DNA of 64,000 bases from Acidovorax sp. YS12 (GTDB lineage Bacteria; Pseudomonadota; Gammaproteobacteria; Burkholderiales; Burkholderiaceae_C), in the NCBI GenBank assembly GCA_021496925.1, contig CP053915.1, positions 2,418,001 to 2,482,000 on the forward strand, read 5' to 3'. The notes beneath the pieces are model-generated. The model did no database searches and was not told where the DNA came from. It was given only the letters and a program-made list of their open reading frames with translations. Position 1 is the first letter of the stretch. Every line of letters starts with the position of its first letter. Positions 18,092-27,309 of the stretch are shown in pieces. The position numbers and the translations under genes are program-made.

Positions 18092-20227
18092 ATGCAATCC
18101 ACCCTCCATCGCACCACCCGGCTCACCCCCATCGCCTTCGCACTGCTCGCCTTCAGCGCCACCGTCGCAGCGCAGACCGCCACGCCGCCCAAGGCGGAGG
18201 CCACCCTGGAGCAGGTCAACGTGCGCAGCAAGTACGAGCGCGAGGACCTGCCCCAGCGCGCCCCCGGCCACAAGGCTGCCTCGGGCGCGCGCCTGGGCAT
18301 CCTGGGCGCCACATCCATCATGGAGGCGCCGGTGCACGTCAACGCCTACACGCGCGAGCTGGCCGAGGACTGGTCGGCCCTCACGCTGCAGGACGTGCTG
18401 GAGAACGACTCCGCCATCGTCTTCACCACCAACAAGAACCACCTGCTGCAGAACTTCAACCTGCGCGGCCTGGACATGACGGCGATGGACATCGCCACCA
18501 ACGGCCTGTACGGCATCGCTCCCGCCAACGCGGTGCCGGTGGAAATGTTCGAGCGCATCGAGGTGCTGCGCGGCCCGAACGTGCTGCTCTCGGGCATGCC
18601 GCCCCTGTCCAGCGTGGCCGGCACCGTCAACATGGTGACCAAGCGCGCGCTGGCCCAGCCCATCGCCGACCTGACGGTGACCTACGGCTCCAAGTCCTAC
18701 TTCCAGGGCCATGCCGACGTGGGCAAGCGCTTCGGCGACGAAAAGCGCCTGGGCGTGCGCTTCAACGGCGTCTATGGCGACGGCGAGATGGGCGCCAAGG
18801 ACGAGAGCCAAAAACGCCAAGTGGGCGCGCTGGCGCTGGACTACATCGGCGACCGCGCCCGCTTCTCGTTCGACCTGTACAACAGCGTCAACAAGATCGA
18901 CGGCGGCAGCCCCGGCATGTTCAACTTCCTGGGCAACGCCTCGATTCCCGGCGTGGGCACCCTGCTGGCGCCGCCCAAGGGCGACACCAACATGTTCCGC
19001 GGCACCCACGGCGAGTACGACAACACGGGCGCGCTGGCCCGCGCCGAGTTCGACTTCACGCAGGACTGGCAGGGCTACCTCGCGCTGGGCGGCTCCCAGG
19101 CCGAAGGCAAGGGCCTGCTGTTCGGCACCCGCGCCTTCGTCACCGGCGCGGACGGCACCACGCGCGGCGCCATCTACCACGTGCACACCAAGTCGGAGCG
19201 CCGCACGGCCGAGGCCGGCGTGATCGGCAAATTCGACACCGGCAGCGTGAAGCACCGCCTGCAGCTGTCGGCCAACATCCTCAAGCACAAGGAAGGCTCG
19301 TACAACACGGCCTGCAACTACTGCTACACCACCAACATGTACGACCCGGTGGTGCCGCCCTTCCCCGCCGCGCCCGTCTGGAAGGACTACACCACCGAGA
19401 ACGACTACCGCTCGCTGGCCGTGGCCGACACCATGGGCTTCGCCGGCGAGAAGGTGCTGCTCACGGTGGGCGGGCGCCACCAGACCGTGAAGATGCCGCT
19501 GTCGAACTACAGCGAAAGCCGCTTCTCGCCCATGCTGGCCGCCGTCGTGCGCCCCTGGGGTGACGACCTTTCGCTGTTCGGCAACTACACCGAAGGGCTG
19601 GAGCCGGGCCAGGTCGTGGGCGTGGGCTACACCAACACGGGCGTGGCCCTGCCACCGAAGCAGACCAAGCAGTTCGAGCTGGGCGTGAAGCTGCAGACCG
19701 GCGCGCTGACGCACACCGTCAGCGCCTTCGAGATCAAGCGCCCCTCGTTCATCAGCAACAACGCCGCGCCCCTTCCCACCCTGGTGGACGATGGCGAGCA
19801 GCGCCTGCGCGGCCTGGAGTGGAGCATGTACGGCCAGGTGGCGCAGACCGTGTCGCTGCTGGGCGGCATTACCCACATCCGGTCCGAGCAGCGCAACACC
19901 GGCAAGGACACCTTTGGCACGCCTGAATGGCGCGCGCGCATCGGCGCCGACTGGCAAACGCCGGTGCAGGGCCTGAAGGTGGGCGGCCGCTTCATCTACA
20001 CCGGCGCGCAGTGGGCCGACTCGGGCAACAAGCTGCGCGTGCCGTCGTGGAACCGGCTGGACCTGAACGCCAGCTACGCCACCCAGTTCGGTACCACGCC
20101 CGTGCGCTTCAACGCCAGCGTGGAAAACGTGGCCGACAAGAACTACTGGATCGGCCTGTTCGCCGATGGCTTCGTGATGCCCGGCGCGCCGCGCACCTTC
20201 AAGCTCTCGGCCACCGTGTCGTTCTGA
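18092..20227 (+). CDS. TonB-dependent outer-membrane receptor (siderophore type)
   Basis: A 711-aa outer-membrane receptor. From ATG 18092 it has a signal peptide (RLTPIAFALLAFSATVAAQ), then a plug domain with VPVEMFERIEVLRGPNVLLS and GTVNMVTKRA, then a 22-strand-type barrel ending in TFKLSATVSF with terminal Phe. The likely TonB-box region is LEQVNVRSK. An upstream in-frame extension (to 17990) would bury the signal peptide, so it was rejected. The family imports ferric siderophores; the ligand is unknown, and no TonB, ABC importer or biosynthesis gene is adjacent. A weak Fur-like site precedes it and a palindromic terminator follows. Two cysteines in CNYCYT are in a barrel loop. Confidence 0.92.
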   Translation: MQSTLHRTTRLTPIAFALLAFSATVAAQTATPPKAEATLEQVNVRSKYEREDLPQRAPGHKAASGARLGILGATSIMEAPVHVNAYTRELAEDWSALTLQDVLENDSAIVFTTNKNHLLQNFNLRGLDMTAMDIATNGLYGIAPANAVPVEMFERIEVLRGPNVLLSGMPPLSSVAGTVNMVTKRALAQPIADLTVTYGSKSYFQGHADVGKRFGDEKRLGVRFNGVYGDGEMGAKDESQKRQVGALALDYIGDRARFSFDLYNSVNKIDGGSPGMFNFLGNASIPGVGTLLAPPKGDTNMFRGTHGEYDNTGALARAEFDFTQDWQGYLALGGSQAEGKGLLFGTRAFVTGADGTTRGAIYHVHTKSERRTAEAGVIGKFDTGSVKHRLQLSANILKHKEGSYNTACNYCYTTNMYDPVVPPFPAAPVWKDYTTENDYRSLAVADTMGFAGEKVLLTVGGRHQTVKMPLSNYSESRFSPMLAAVVRPWGDDLSLFGNYTEGLEPGQVVGVGYTNTGVALPPKQTKQFELGVKLQTGALTHTVSAFEIKRPSFISNNAAPLPTLVDDGEQRLRGLEWSMYGQVAQTVSLLGGITHIRSEQRNTGKDTFGTPEWRARIGADWQTPVQGLKVGGRFIYTGAQWADSGNKLRVPSWNRLDLNASYATQFGTTPVRFNASVENVADKNYWIGLFADGFVMPGAPRTFKLSATVSF

Positions 20228-20245
20228 CATCTCTGCACGATGCAG

Positions 20246-20274
20246 AAAAGGCCGGTCATATGACCGGCCTTTTT
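20246..20274 (+). terminator. Rho-independent terminator after TonB receptor
   Basis: The perfect 20-bp palindrome GGCCGGTCATATGACCGGCC (20250-20269) is flanked by AAAA and TTTTT, so it can act on both strands and may also serve the convergent pgi. Confidence 0.9.
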
Positions 20275-20279
20275 GCTTT

Positions 20280-20332
20280 CATTTCGATAGCTTCTCACGC
20301 TTCATGGGCGCAGCTTCAGGGCGGATTTGATG
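20280..20332 (+). repeat. Dispersed repeat copy C, forms the 3' end of pgi
   Basis: CATTTCGATAGCTTCTCACG ... GGCGGATTTGATGC, a degenerate plus-orientation copy. Its right end encodes the last residues (ASNPP) and stop codon of the convergent pgi gene. Confidence 0.6.
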
Positions 20333-21887
20333 CCGACCCCAGACGTTGCAGCAAGCCCGCCGTGGAGGCATCCAGCCCCTGCGCGTCGCCCGACTGCATG
20401 CGCTGCAACAGGTCTTGCGCCAACTGCTTGCCCAGCTCCACGCCCCACTGGTCGAAGCTGTTGATGCCCCACAGGCTGCCGGTGCTGAACACGCGGTGCT
20501 CCTGCAGCGCGATGAACGCCCCCAGCGCCACGGGCGTCAGCGCCTCCAGCAGCACGAAAGTACTGGGCCGGTTGCCCGGAAAGTGGCGGTGGCCACATTC
20601 CGTTGCGCGCCCCTGCATCAGCGCCTGCGCCTGCGCCAGGGCATTGGCCAGCAGCAGCGCGTGGTGGCCCTCGAGCGGGTGCGCGCACTGGCGCACGGCG
20701 ATGATCTCCAGCGGCAGCACGTCGGTGCCCTGGTGCAGCATCTGGAAGAAGGCATGCTGGCCGTTGCAGCCGGGTTCGCCCCACAGCACGGGCGAGGTGG
20801 CGATGGGCAGGGTCCGGCCCTCCAGATCCACGCGCTTGCCGTTGCTTTCCATCTCCAGTTGCTGCAGGTAGGCCGGCAGGCGCTGCAGCCCGGCGTGGTA
20901 GGGCGCGATGCAGCGGCTGGAAAGGCCGAGGAAATTGCGGTACCAGATGTCGAGCAGCGCCAGGCGCACCGGCAGGTTGGCATGCAGCGGCGCGGTACGG
21001 AAGTGCTCGTCCATGGCGTGCGCACCGGCCAGCAGCGCCCGGAACCCCCGGGCGCCGATGGCCAGGGCGATCGGCAGCCCGATGGCCGACCACAGCGAAT
21101 AGCGGCCGCCCACCCAGTCCCAGAAGCCGAAGGCCGTGGTCATGCCCCAGGCGCGCGCCACGTCGGCACGGGCCGTCAGCGCGACGAAGTGGCGCGCCAC
21201 GTCGCGCCCCCCCTGGGCGTGGAACCACGCCAGCGCCGAGCGGGCGTTGGTCATGGTCTCCAGCGTGGTGAAGGTCTTGGACGCCACCAGGAACAGCGTG
21301 CGCCCGGGCTGCAGTTCGCGCAGCACCGCGTGCAGTTCGTGGCCGTCGATGTTGGAGACGAAATGGAAGCGCTTGCCGGGAATTCGGAAGGCGTCGAGCG
21401 CCCGCACCGCCATCTGCGGCCCCAGGTCGGAGCCGCCGATGCCGATGTTCACGATGTCGGTGATCGCCGCATCCTCGCGCACCTGTTCGGCATAGGCCAG
21501 CATGGCGTCCAGCGCGGCATGCACGTCCAGCAGCGCGGGGGCGATCTGGGGCGTGTCGCCCGGCAGGGCCAGCCCGGCCGGGCGGCGCAGCAAGGTATGC
21601 AGCGCGGCGCGGCCCTCGGTGGTGTTGACCGCCTGGCCGCCGAACATGGCGTCGCGGCGCTGCTCCAGGCCGCTGGCCTGCGCCATGCCGAGCAACAGCG
21701 CCTCGGCCTGCCGGTCCCACAGGTTCTTCGACAGGTCGGCGAACACATGCGGCGCCTCCTGGCTGAAGTGCGTGAAACGCTGGCCGTCGCGCGCAAACGC
21801 CCCGCGCAAGTCGAACTCCGCGCCCAAGGCGGCGCGATGCGCCTGCAGTTGTGCCCACTGGGGCGTTTCATCACAGCGGGAATGCAT
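20316..21887 (-). CDS. pgi: Glucose-6-phosphate isomerase
   Basis: Interconverts glucose-6-P and fructose-6-P in the cytoplasm, 523 aa from ATG 21887. Family landmarks are NIGIGGSDLGPQMA, FHFVSNIDGHEL, the signature region GCNGQHAFFQMLHQGTDVLP and the C-terminal SLWGINSFDQWGVELGKQLA. The common signature has Ser where GCNGQ has Cys. An N-terminal extension to 21962 is Arg/Trp-rich and was rejected. It can feed the fructose-6-P used by ManC. The C-terminal residues come from a dispersed repeat. Transaldolase and a HexR-like regulator lie 1.4-2.4 kb away on the same segment, a sugar-phosphate neighbourhood. Confidence 0.96.
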   Translation of the reverse strand: MHSRCDETPQWAQLQAHRAALGAEFDLRGAFARDGQRFTHFSQEAPHVFADLSKNLWDRQAEALLLGMAQASGLEQRRDAMFGGQAVNTTEGRAALHTLLRRPAGLALPGDTPQIAPALLDVHAALDAMLAYAEQVREDAAITDIVNIGIGGSDLGPQMAVRALDAFRIPGKRFHFVSNIDGHELHAVLRELQPGRTLFLVASKTFTTLETMTNARSALAWFHAQGGRDVARHFVALTARADVARAWGMTTAFGFWDWVGGRYSLWSAIGLPIALAIGARGFRALLAGAHAMDEHFRTAPLHANLPVRLALLDIWYRNFLGLSSRCIAPYHAGLQRLPAYLQQLEMESNGKRVDLEGRTLPIATSPVLWGEPGCNGQHAFFQMLHQGTDVLPLEIIAVRQCAHPLEGHHALLLANALAQAQALMQGRATECGHRHFPGNRPSTFVLLEALTPVALGAFIALQEHRVFSTGSLWGINSFDQWGVELGKQLAQDLLQRMQSGDAQGLDASTAGLLQRLGSASNPP

Positions 21888-22020
21888 GTCAGTTTTCCAT
21901 CGCGCACGCGCCGCCCACAGCCCATGCAACCGCCGCGGCCCAGGCCAGCGGACGCCGCGCAAGGGCCGCCCCGCCGCGCTGGCGGCGTCCCCCTGCCCGC
22001 CACGCGCAGCGTGGCGAGAG

Positions 22021-22058
22021 CGGGGGGAAGCGGCGCAGCCGCTCAGGGGGGTGTCGCT
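22021..22058 (-). repeat. GC-rich palindromic repeat, family 2 copy 1
   Basis: On the minus strand it reads ACACCCCCCTGAGCGGCTGC then GCCGCTTCCCCCC, with a GCGGCTGCGCCGC stem. It begins 6 bp after the end of the KAS III gene. A sister copy follows the rpiR-like gene at 25149 in the same position relative to its gene. Confidence 0.65.
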
Positions 22059-22063
22059 TCATC

Positions 22064-23182
<1,119 letters not shown>

Positions 23183-23247
23183 GGCAAGTTTCCGAGGCCC
23201 GCGGTGCGGGCGCGAGGCGCAAGTGTAACGAGGGGGCGGCCAGCCGC

Positions 23248-24198
23248 TCAGGCTGCGGCCTGGATGAGCTGCTCCAGTTTCACCGCGTCGGCGGCGAAGG
23301 CGCGGATGCCCTCGGCCAGCTTCTCGGTGGCCATGGCGTCCTCGTTGAGCGCGTAGCGGAAGCCCGCCTCGTCGTACTGCACCGCGGGCAGGTCCATGGC
23401 GCGGGCCGCCTCGGCGTCGAGCGCGCACGCAAGCGGCGCCTCGGACTGCGCCAGCTGCGCCAGCAGGTCGGGCGCGATGGTCAGCAGGTCGCAGCCCGCC
23501 AGCGCCACGATCTGGCCCAGGTTGCGAAAGCTCGCGCCCATGACCTCGGTGGCGATGCCAAAGCGCTTGTAGTGGTTGAAGATGCGGCGCACCGACTGCA
23601 CGCCCGGATCATTGGCCCCGGCCATGGCCGCCTCGTCCCACTGGCTGCCCGCCTGTTTCTTGTACCAGTCGTAGATGCGCCCGACGAACGGCGAGATCAG
23701 CTGCACCCTGGCCTGGCCGCAGGCCACGGCCTGGGCGAAGGAGAACAGCAGCGTCAGGTTGGTGTGGATGCCCCGGCGCTCCAGCTGGCGCGCCGCCTCG
23801 ATGCCCTCCCAGGTGGCGGCGATCTTGATGAGCACGCGGTCGATGTGCACGCCCTCGCCCTGGTACAGCTCGATGAGGCGCTCGGCGCGCGCCACGGTGG
23901 CGCTGGTGTCGAAGCTCAGGCGCGCATCCACCTCGGTGGAGACGCGCCCCGGGATGAGCGACAGGATCTCGCAGCCGAAGCGCACCAGCAGCCGGTCGAT
24001 GACCTCCTCCATGGGCGCGCCGCGGTGCCGCGCCACCGTGGCCTGCAGCAGCGGCGCGTACTCGCTCTTTTGCACCGCCTTGAGGATCAGCGAGGGATTG
24101 GTGGTGGCGTCGCGCGGCTGGAACTGGGCCAGTTGCCGGAAGTCGCCGGTGTCGGCCACCACGGTGGTGAACTGTTTGAGTGCGTCGAGCTGGTGCAT
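23248..24198 (-). CDS. tal: Transaldolase
   Basis: A pentose-phosphate pathway enzyme of 316 aa that transfers a dihydroxyacetone unit between sedoheptulose-7-P and glyceraldehyde-3-P. The Schiff-base Lys125 is in RVLIKIAATWEG, and Asp16 is in VADTGDF; RDATTNPSLILKA is the family signature. It is divergent from an RpiR-family regulator with a 103-bp shared promoter region and 65 bp upstream of the KAS III gene. Control by that regulator is likely by position. Confidence 0.97.
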   Translation of the reverse strand: MHQLDALKQFTTVVADTGDFRQLAQFQPRDATTNPSLILKAVQKSEYAPLLQATVARHRGAPMEEVIDRLLVRFGCEILSLIPGRVSTEVDARLSFDTSATVARAERLIELYQGEGVHIDRVLIKIAATWEGIEAARQLERRGIHTNLTLLFSFAQAVACGQARVQLISPFVGRIYDWYKKQAGSQWDEAAMAGANDPGVQSVRRIFNHYKRFGIATEVMGASFRNLGQIVALAGCDLLTIAPDLLAQLAQSEAPLACALDAEAARAMDLPAVQYDEAGFRYALNEDAMATEKLAEGIRAFAADAVKLEQLIQAAA

Positions 24199-24263
24199 GC
24201 GGATTCCCTCGTTGGTCGATGCTGCGGCCCGCAGGCCAAACCTGCGAGTGTATGCCGCGAGGG

Positions 24264-24293
24264 CGTTACAGGCGGGCAGGAAACCACGTTACA
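24264..24293. promoter_or_regulatory. CGTTACA direct repeat, candidate RpiR/HexR operator
   Basis: CGTTACA occurs at 24264-24270 and 24287-24293, 23 bp apart (about two helical turns), just before the regulator start and inside the tal divergent promoter region. Candidate autoregulatory and tal operator; inference only. Confidence 0.35.
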
Positions 24294-24301
24294 TTCACGC
24301 C

Positions 24302-25147
24302 ATGCTCGACCGCATCACCGCCTCCCTGCCCTCCCTGGCGCCCGCCGAGCAGCGCGTGGCCAGGCTCGTGCTGCACGACGCGCGCGCCTTCGCGCGCCTG
24401 CCGGTGCGCGAGCTGGCGGCACGCGCGCACGTGAGCAAGCCCACCGTGGTGCGCTTTTGCCGCAGCATGGGCTACGACGGCCTGGCCGACTTCAAGCTCA
24501 AGCTGGCGGGCAGCGTGAGCGAGGGCGTGCCTTTCATCCACCGCAGCGTGGACGCCGACGACAAGACCGGCGACGTGCTCGTCAAGGTGGTGGACAACGC
24601 CGTGGCCGCCTTCCTGCAGTACCGCAACGCCGCCAGCACCACCGCCGTGCAGCGCGCGGCCGAGGCCATCGCCGCCACCTGGCAGACCGGCCGGCGCATC
24701 GAGTTCTACGGTGCGGGCAACTCCGGCATCGTCGCGCAGGATGCGCAGCACAAATTCTTCCGCCTGGGCATCACCAGCATCTCGGCCAGCGACGGGCACA
24801 TGCAGGTCATGAGCGCCACCCTGCTCGGGCCGGGCGACTGCGCCGTCATCATCAGCAACTCCGGGCGCACGCGCGACCTGATGGACGCCGCCGACATCGC
24901 GCGCAAGAACGGCGCCACGACCATCGCCATCACCGCCAGCGGCTCGCCGCTGGCCAGCGCCTGCGCCATCCACCTCGCCGCCGACCACCCCGAGGGCTAC
25001 GACCGCTACAGCCCCATGGTGTCGCGCCTGCTGCACCTGCTGGTCATCGACGTGGTAGCCACCTGCGTGGCGCTGCGCATCGGCCCGCAGCTGCAGCCGC
25101 TGCTGCAGCAGATGAAGGACAACCTGCACGCCAAGCGCTATGCTTGA
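24302..25147 (+). CDS. RpiR-family transcriptional regulator with SIS domain (HexR-like)
   Basis: A 281-aa regulator. The N-terminal helix-turn-helix (about 35-60, VRELAARAHVSKPTVVRFCR) is typical of RpiR/HexR proteins. The C-terminal SIS sugar-phosphate isomerase fold (about 115-260) includes RIEFYGAGNSGIVAQDAQ and CAVIISNSGRTRDLM. HexR proteins bind 2-keto-3-deoxy-6-phosphogluconate and control central carbon genes. Divergent tal and nearby pgi agree with this role, but the effector is not readable here. The start at 24302 follows a short intergenic region; the longer upstream frame overlaps tal and was rejected. Confidence 0.9.
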   Translation: MLDRITASLPSLAPAEQRVARLVLHDARAFARLPVRELAARAHVSKPTVVRFCRSMGYDGLADFKLKLAGSVSEGVPFIHRSVDADDKTGDVLVKVVDNAVAAFLQYRNAASTTAVQRAAEAIAATWQTGRRIEFYGAGNSGIVAQDAQHKFFRLGITSISASDGHMQVMSATLLGPGDCAVIISNSGRTRDLMDAADIARKNGATTIAITASGSPLASACAIHLAADHPEGYDRYSPMVSRLLHLLVIDVVATCVALRIGPQLQPLLQQMKDNLHAKRYA

Positions 25148-25148
25148 A

Positions 25149-25177
25149 ACACCCCCCTGAGCCGCTGCGCGGCGGCC
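25149..25177 (+). repeat. GC-rich palindromic repeat, family 2 copy 2
   Basis: ACACCCCCCTGAGCCGCTGC then GCGGCGGCC, immediately after the stop of the rpiR-like gene. Same orientation relative to its gene as the copy at 22021-22058, so it may act as a 3'-end structure. Confidence 0.6.
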
Positions 25178-25252
25178 CATGCTCGGCTGCCCTCGCTCGG
25201 GCCGCGCCGGTTTCATGGACTGCGGTTATCCAACCCGTATTAACAGGCGTGT

Positions 25253-26551
25253 TCACGCCGCTTGCCAGCGGCGCAGCAGCAGTGAGGCGTTCACGCCGCC
25301 AAAGCCGAAGCCATTGACCAGCGCGTATTCCATGGCCAGCGGCCGCGCGCTGCCCGCCACCAGGTCGATGCCCTCGGCCAGCGGGTCGGGATCGGCCAGG
25401 TTGCGCGTGGCCGGCGCGATCTGGTCGCGCAGCGCCAGCACGGCGAAGATGGCGGCCACCGCGCCGGCCGCGCCGAGCAGATGCCCCGTGGCCGACTTGG
25501 TGGAACTGACGACCACGCCGCCTCCGGTGCCGAACAGGCGGCGGATCGCAGCCAGCTCCCCACGGTCGCCCACCGGCGTGGAGGTGGCGTGCGCGTTCAG
25601 GTACTGCACCTGGGCGGGCGCCACCTCGGCCATGGCCAGCGCCTGTGCCATGGCGCGCAGCGCGCCGTCGCCATCCTCCGGGCCCGCGGTGATGTGGTAG
25701 GCGTCGGCCGAGGTGCCATAGCCCACCACCTCGGCCAGCGGCGTGGCGCCGCGCGCCCGGGCATGCGCCAGCGATTCGAGCACCAGCGCCCCCGCGCCCT
25801 CGCCCATCACGAAGCCGTCGCGGCCCATGTCGAAAGGGCGCGACGCTTCCTGCGGCCGGTCGTTGTAGCGTGTGGACAGGGCCTTGGCGGCCGCGAAGGC
25901 GCCCAGGCTGACGCGGCCGATGGCCGCCTCGGTGCCGCCGCACAGCGCCACGTCGGCCTCGCCCGAACGGATCAGGCGCAGCCCGTCGCCCACGGCCTGC
26001 ACGCTGGCCGCACAGGCCGTGACCGGCGTGCCCAGCGGCCCCTTGAGGCCATGGCGGATCGACACGTGCCCGGCCGCCAGATTGGCCAGGAACGAGGGCA
26101 CGGTGAAAGGCGACAGGCGCTGCGCGCCCCGGCTGTCCGTGGTGCGCACCGCCTGCGCAATGGCGTCGAAGCCGCCGATGCCGGAGGCGATGACGCAGGC
26201 CGTGCGCTCGCGCGCGCGCTCGTCCTGCGGTGGCCAGCCCGCCTGGGCCAGTGCCTGGCCGCATGCATCCAGCGCCAGGGGAATGAAGCGGTCCATCTTG
26301 CGCAGTTCCTTGGCGGGCGCCACGGCGTCGATGTCCCAGCCGCCCTCGGGGTCCTGCGCCACGCTGGGCACCTGGCCCGCCACCTGCCCGGCCACATCGG
26401 GGGCCATGTCCGCGGGCAGCCTCGACAGGCCCGAGGCGCCGGCCAGCAGGCGCTGCCAGCACAGTGCGGTGCCCCGGCCCAGGGGCGACACCATGCCCAT
26501 GCCGGTGATGACGACGCGGCGGCTGCCGCTCCTGGTCACATCCTTGTCCAT
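25253..26551 (-). CDS. fabF: Beta-ketoacyl-ACP synthase II (FabF-like)
   Basis: A KAS II condensing enzyme of 432 aa that elongates acyl-ACP with malonyl-ACP. Active-site Cys180 is in VTACAASVQA; the two histidines are in NAHATSTPVGD and KSATGHLLGAAG; the glycine-rich end GFGFGGVNASLLLRR is typical. ATG 26551 (MDKDVTRSG) was chosen over a long upstream extension that crosses the operator and the tetR-like gene. It is monocistronic and divergent from a TetR-family gene with a perfect palindrome between them, which suggests dedicated repression. A specialised role is therefore likelier than bulk fatty-acid synthesis. Confidence 0.92.
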   Translation of the reverse strand: MDKDVTRSGSRRVVITGMGMVSPLGRGTALCWQRLLAGASGLSRLPADMAPDVAGQVAGQVPSVAQDPEGGWDIDAVAPAKELRKMDRFIPLALDACGQALAQAGWPPQDERARERTACVIASGIGGFDAIAQAVRTTDSRGAQRLSPFTVPSFLANLAAGHVSIRHGLKGPLGTPVTACAASVQAVGDGLRLIRSGEADVALCGGTEAAIGRVSLGAFAAAKALSTRYNDRPQEASRPFDMGRDGFVMGEGAGALVLESLAHARARGATPLAEVVGYGTSADAYHITAGPEDGDGALRAMAQALAMAEVAPAQVQYLNAHATSTPVGDRGELAAIRRLFGTGGGVVVSSTKSATGHLLGAAGAVAAIFAVLALRDQIAPATRNLADPDPLAEGIDLVAGSARPLAMEYALVNGFGFGGVNASLLLRRWQAA

Positions 26552-26573
26552 CGCGTACCCTTTGCCTTGCGGC

Positions 26574-26599
26574 TTTATGATGACGACCATCATCATAAA
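26574..26599. promoter_or_regulatory. Palindromic operator between fabF and tetR-like gene
   Basis: TTTATGATG (26574-26582) and CATCATAAA (26591-26599) are perfect 9-bp inverted arms with an 8-bp spacer. It lies in the 82-bp divergent region, 22 bp before fabF and 34 bp before the regulator. The size and symmetry fit a TetR dimer site. Confidence 0.7.
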
Positions 26600-26633
26600 C
26601 ACGTTTGATGACAACCGTAACCAATCCGTCGCC

Positions 26634-27251
26634 ATGAAGGTCTCCAAAGCCCAAGCCGCGCAGAACCGGCAAGACATCCTCGAAGCCGCCGCGCGCCTGT
26701 ACCGCGCCCACGGCCTGGCCGGCGTGGGCGTGGCCGAGGTCACGCGCGGCGCCGGGCTCACCCACGGCGGGCTGTACCGCCATTTCGAATCCAAGGATGC
26801 GCTGGTGCGCGAAGCCTGCGCGCGCGCGTTCGACTGGTCCATCGGGCCGCTGGACGGGGCCGTGGAAGGCAGCGATGGCGGCCTGGCCGCCCGCGTGCAG
26901 GCCTACCTGTCGCCCCAACACCGCGACAGCCCCGGCGAAGGCTGCCCCGCCGCCGCGCTGGCTGTGGACGTGGCCCGCGCCGGGGGCGACCTGTCGGCGG
27001 TGTTCGCCGCCGGGGTGGAGCGCAACATCACCCGCTTCGCCCGGGTGATCGGCGGGCTGGCGGCGGACGCCGAGCCCTCCGCGGCGCAGCGCGCCGAGGC
27101 CATGGCCATGCTCAGCGCCATGGTGGGCGCGCTGGTGCTGGCGCGCGCCACGGCGGCGGCGCGCCCGGCGCTGTCGGATGAGATCCTGGCCACCGTATGC
27201 ACGCACCTCACCAGCGGCCCTGCGCCCGGCGCATCAAACGCTACCAAATAA
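26634..27251 (+). CDS. TetR/AcrR-family transcriptional repressor
   Basis: A 205-aa regulator with an N-terminal TetR helix-turn-helix (about 10-56: NRQDILEAAARLYRAHGL, then GLTHGGLYRHFESKDALVRE). The remainder is alpha-helical ligand-binding domain; GEGCPAAALAVDVAR is typical of a subgroup close to AcrR. It probably represses the divergent fabF and itself through the palindrome at 26574-26599. The inducer is unknown; a fatty-acid-related ligand is inference from fabF. Its last codons (ASNATK and stop) are formed by the left end of a dispersed repeat. Confidence 0.92.
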   Translation: MKVSKAQAAQNRQDILEAAARLYRAHGLAGVGVAEVTRGAGLTHGGLYRHFESKDALVREACARAFDWSIGPLDGAVEGSDGGLAARVQAYLSPQHRDSPGEGCPAAALAVDVARAGGDLSAVFAAGVERNITRFARVIGGLAADAEPSAAQRAEAMAMLSAMVGALVLARATAAARPALSDEILATVCTHLTSGPAPGASNATK

Positions 27252-27299
27252 AGAGCTGCCAGCGCTTGCAGCATATGGCCTGAAAGCCATTTTTCCTCA
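27238..27299 (+). repeat. Dispersed repeat copy D, forms the 3' end of the tetR-like gene
   Basis: AAGAGCTGCCAGCGCTTGCA then ATGGCCTGAAAGCCATTTTT. The second part is a hairpin (ATGGC, loop CTGAAA, GCCAT) followed by T residues, so this copy may also end transcription. Confidence 0.75.
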
Positions 27300-27309
27300 T
27301 AACAACCTA

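Noticed and set aside
17984..20230. 748-codon antisense frame across the TonB receptor
   Set aside because: A GC-rich shadow frame with His/Gly/Val-rich nonsense; the sense strand encodes a complete receptor with signal peptide and barrel end.
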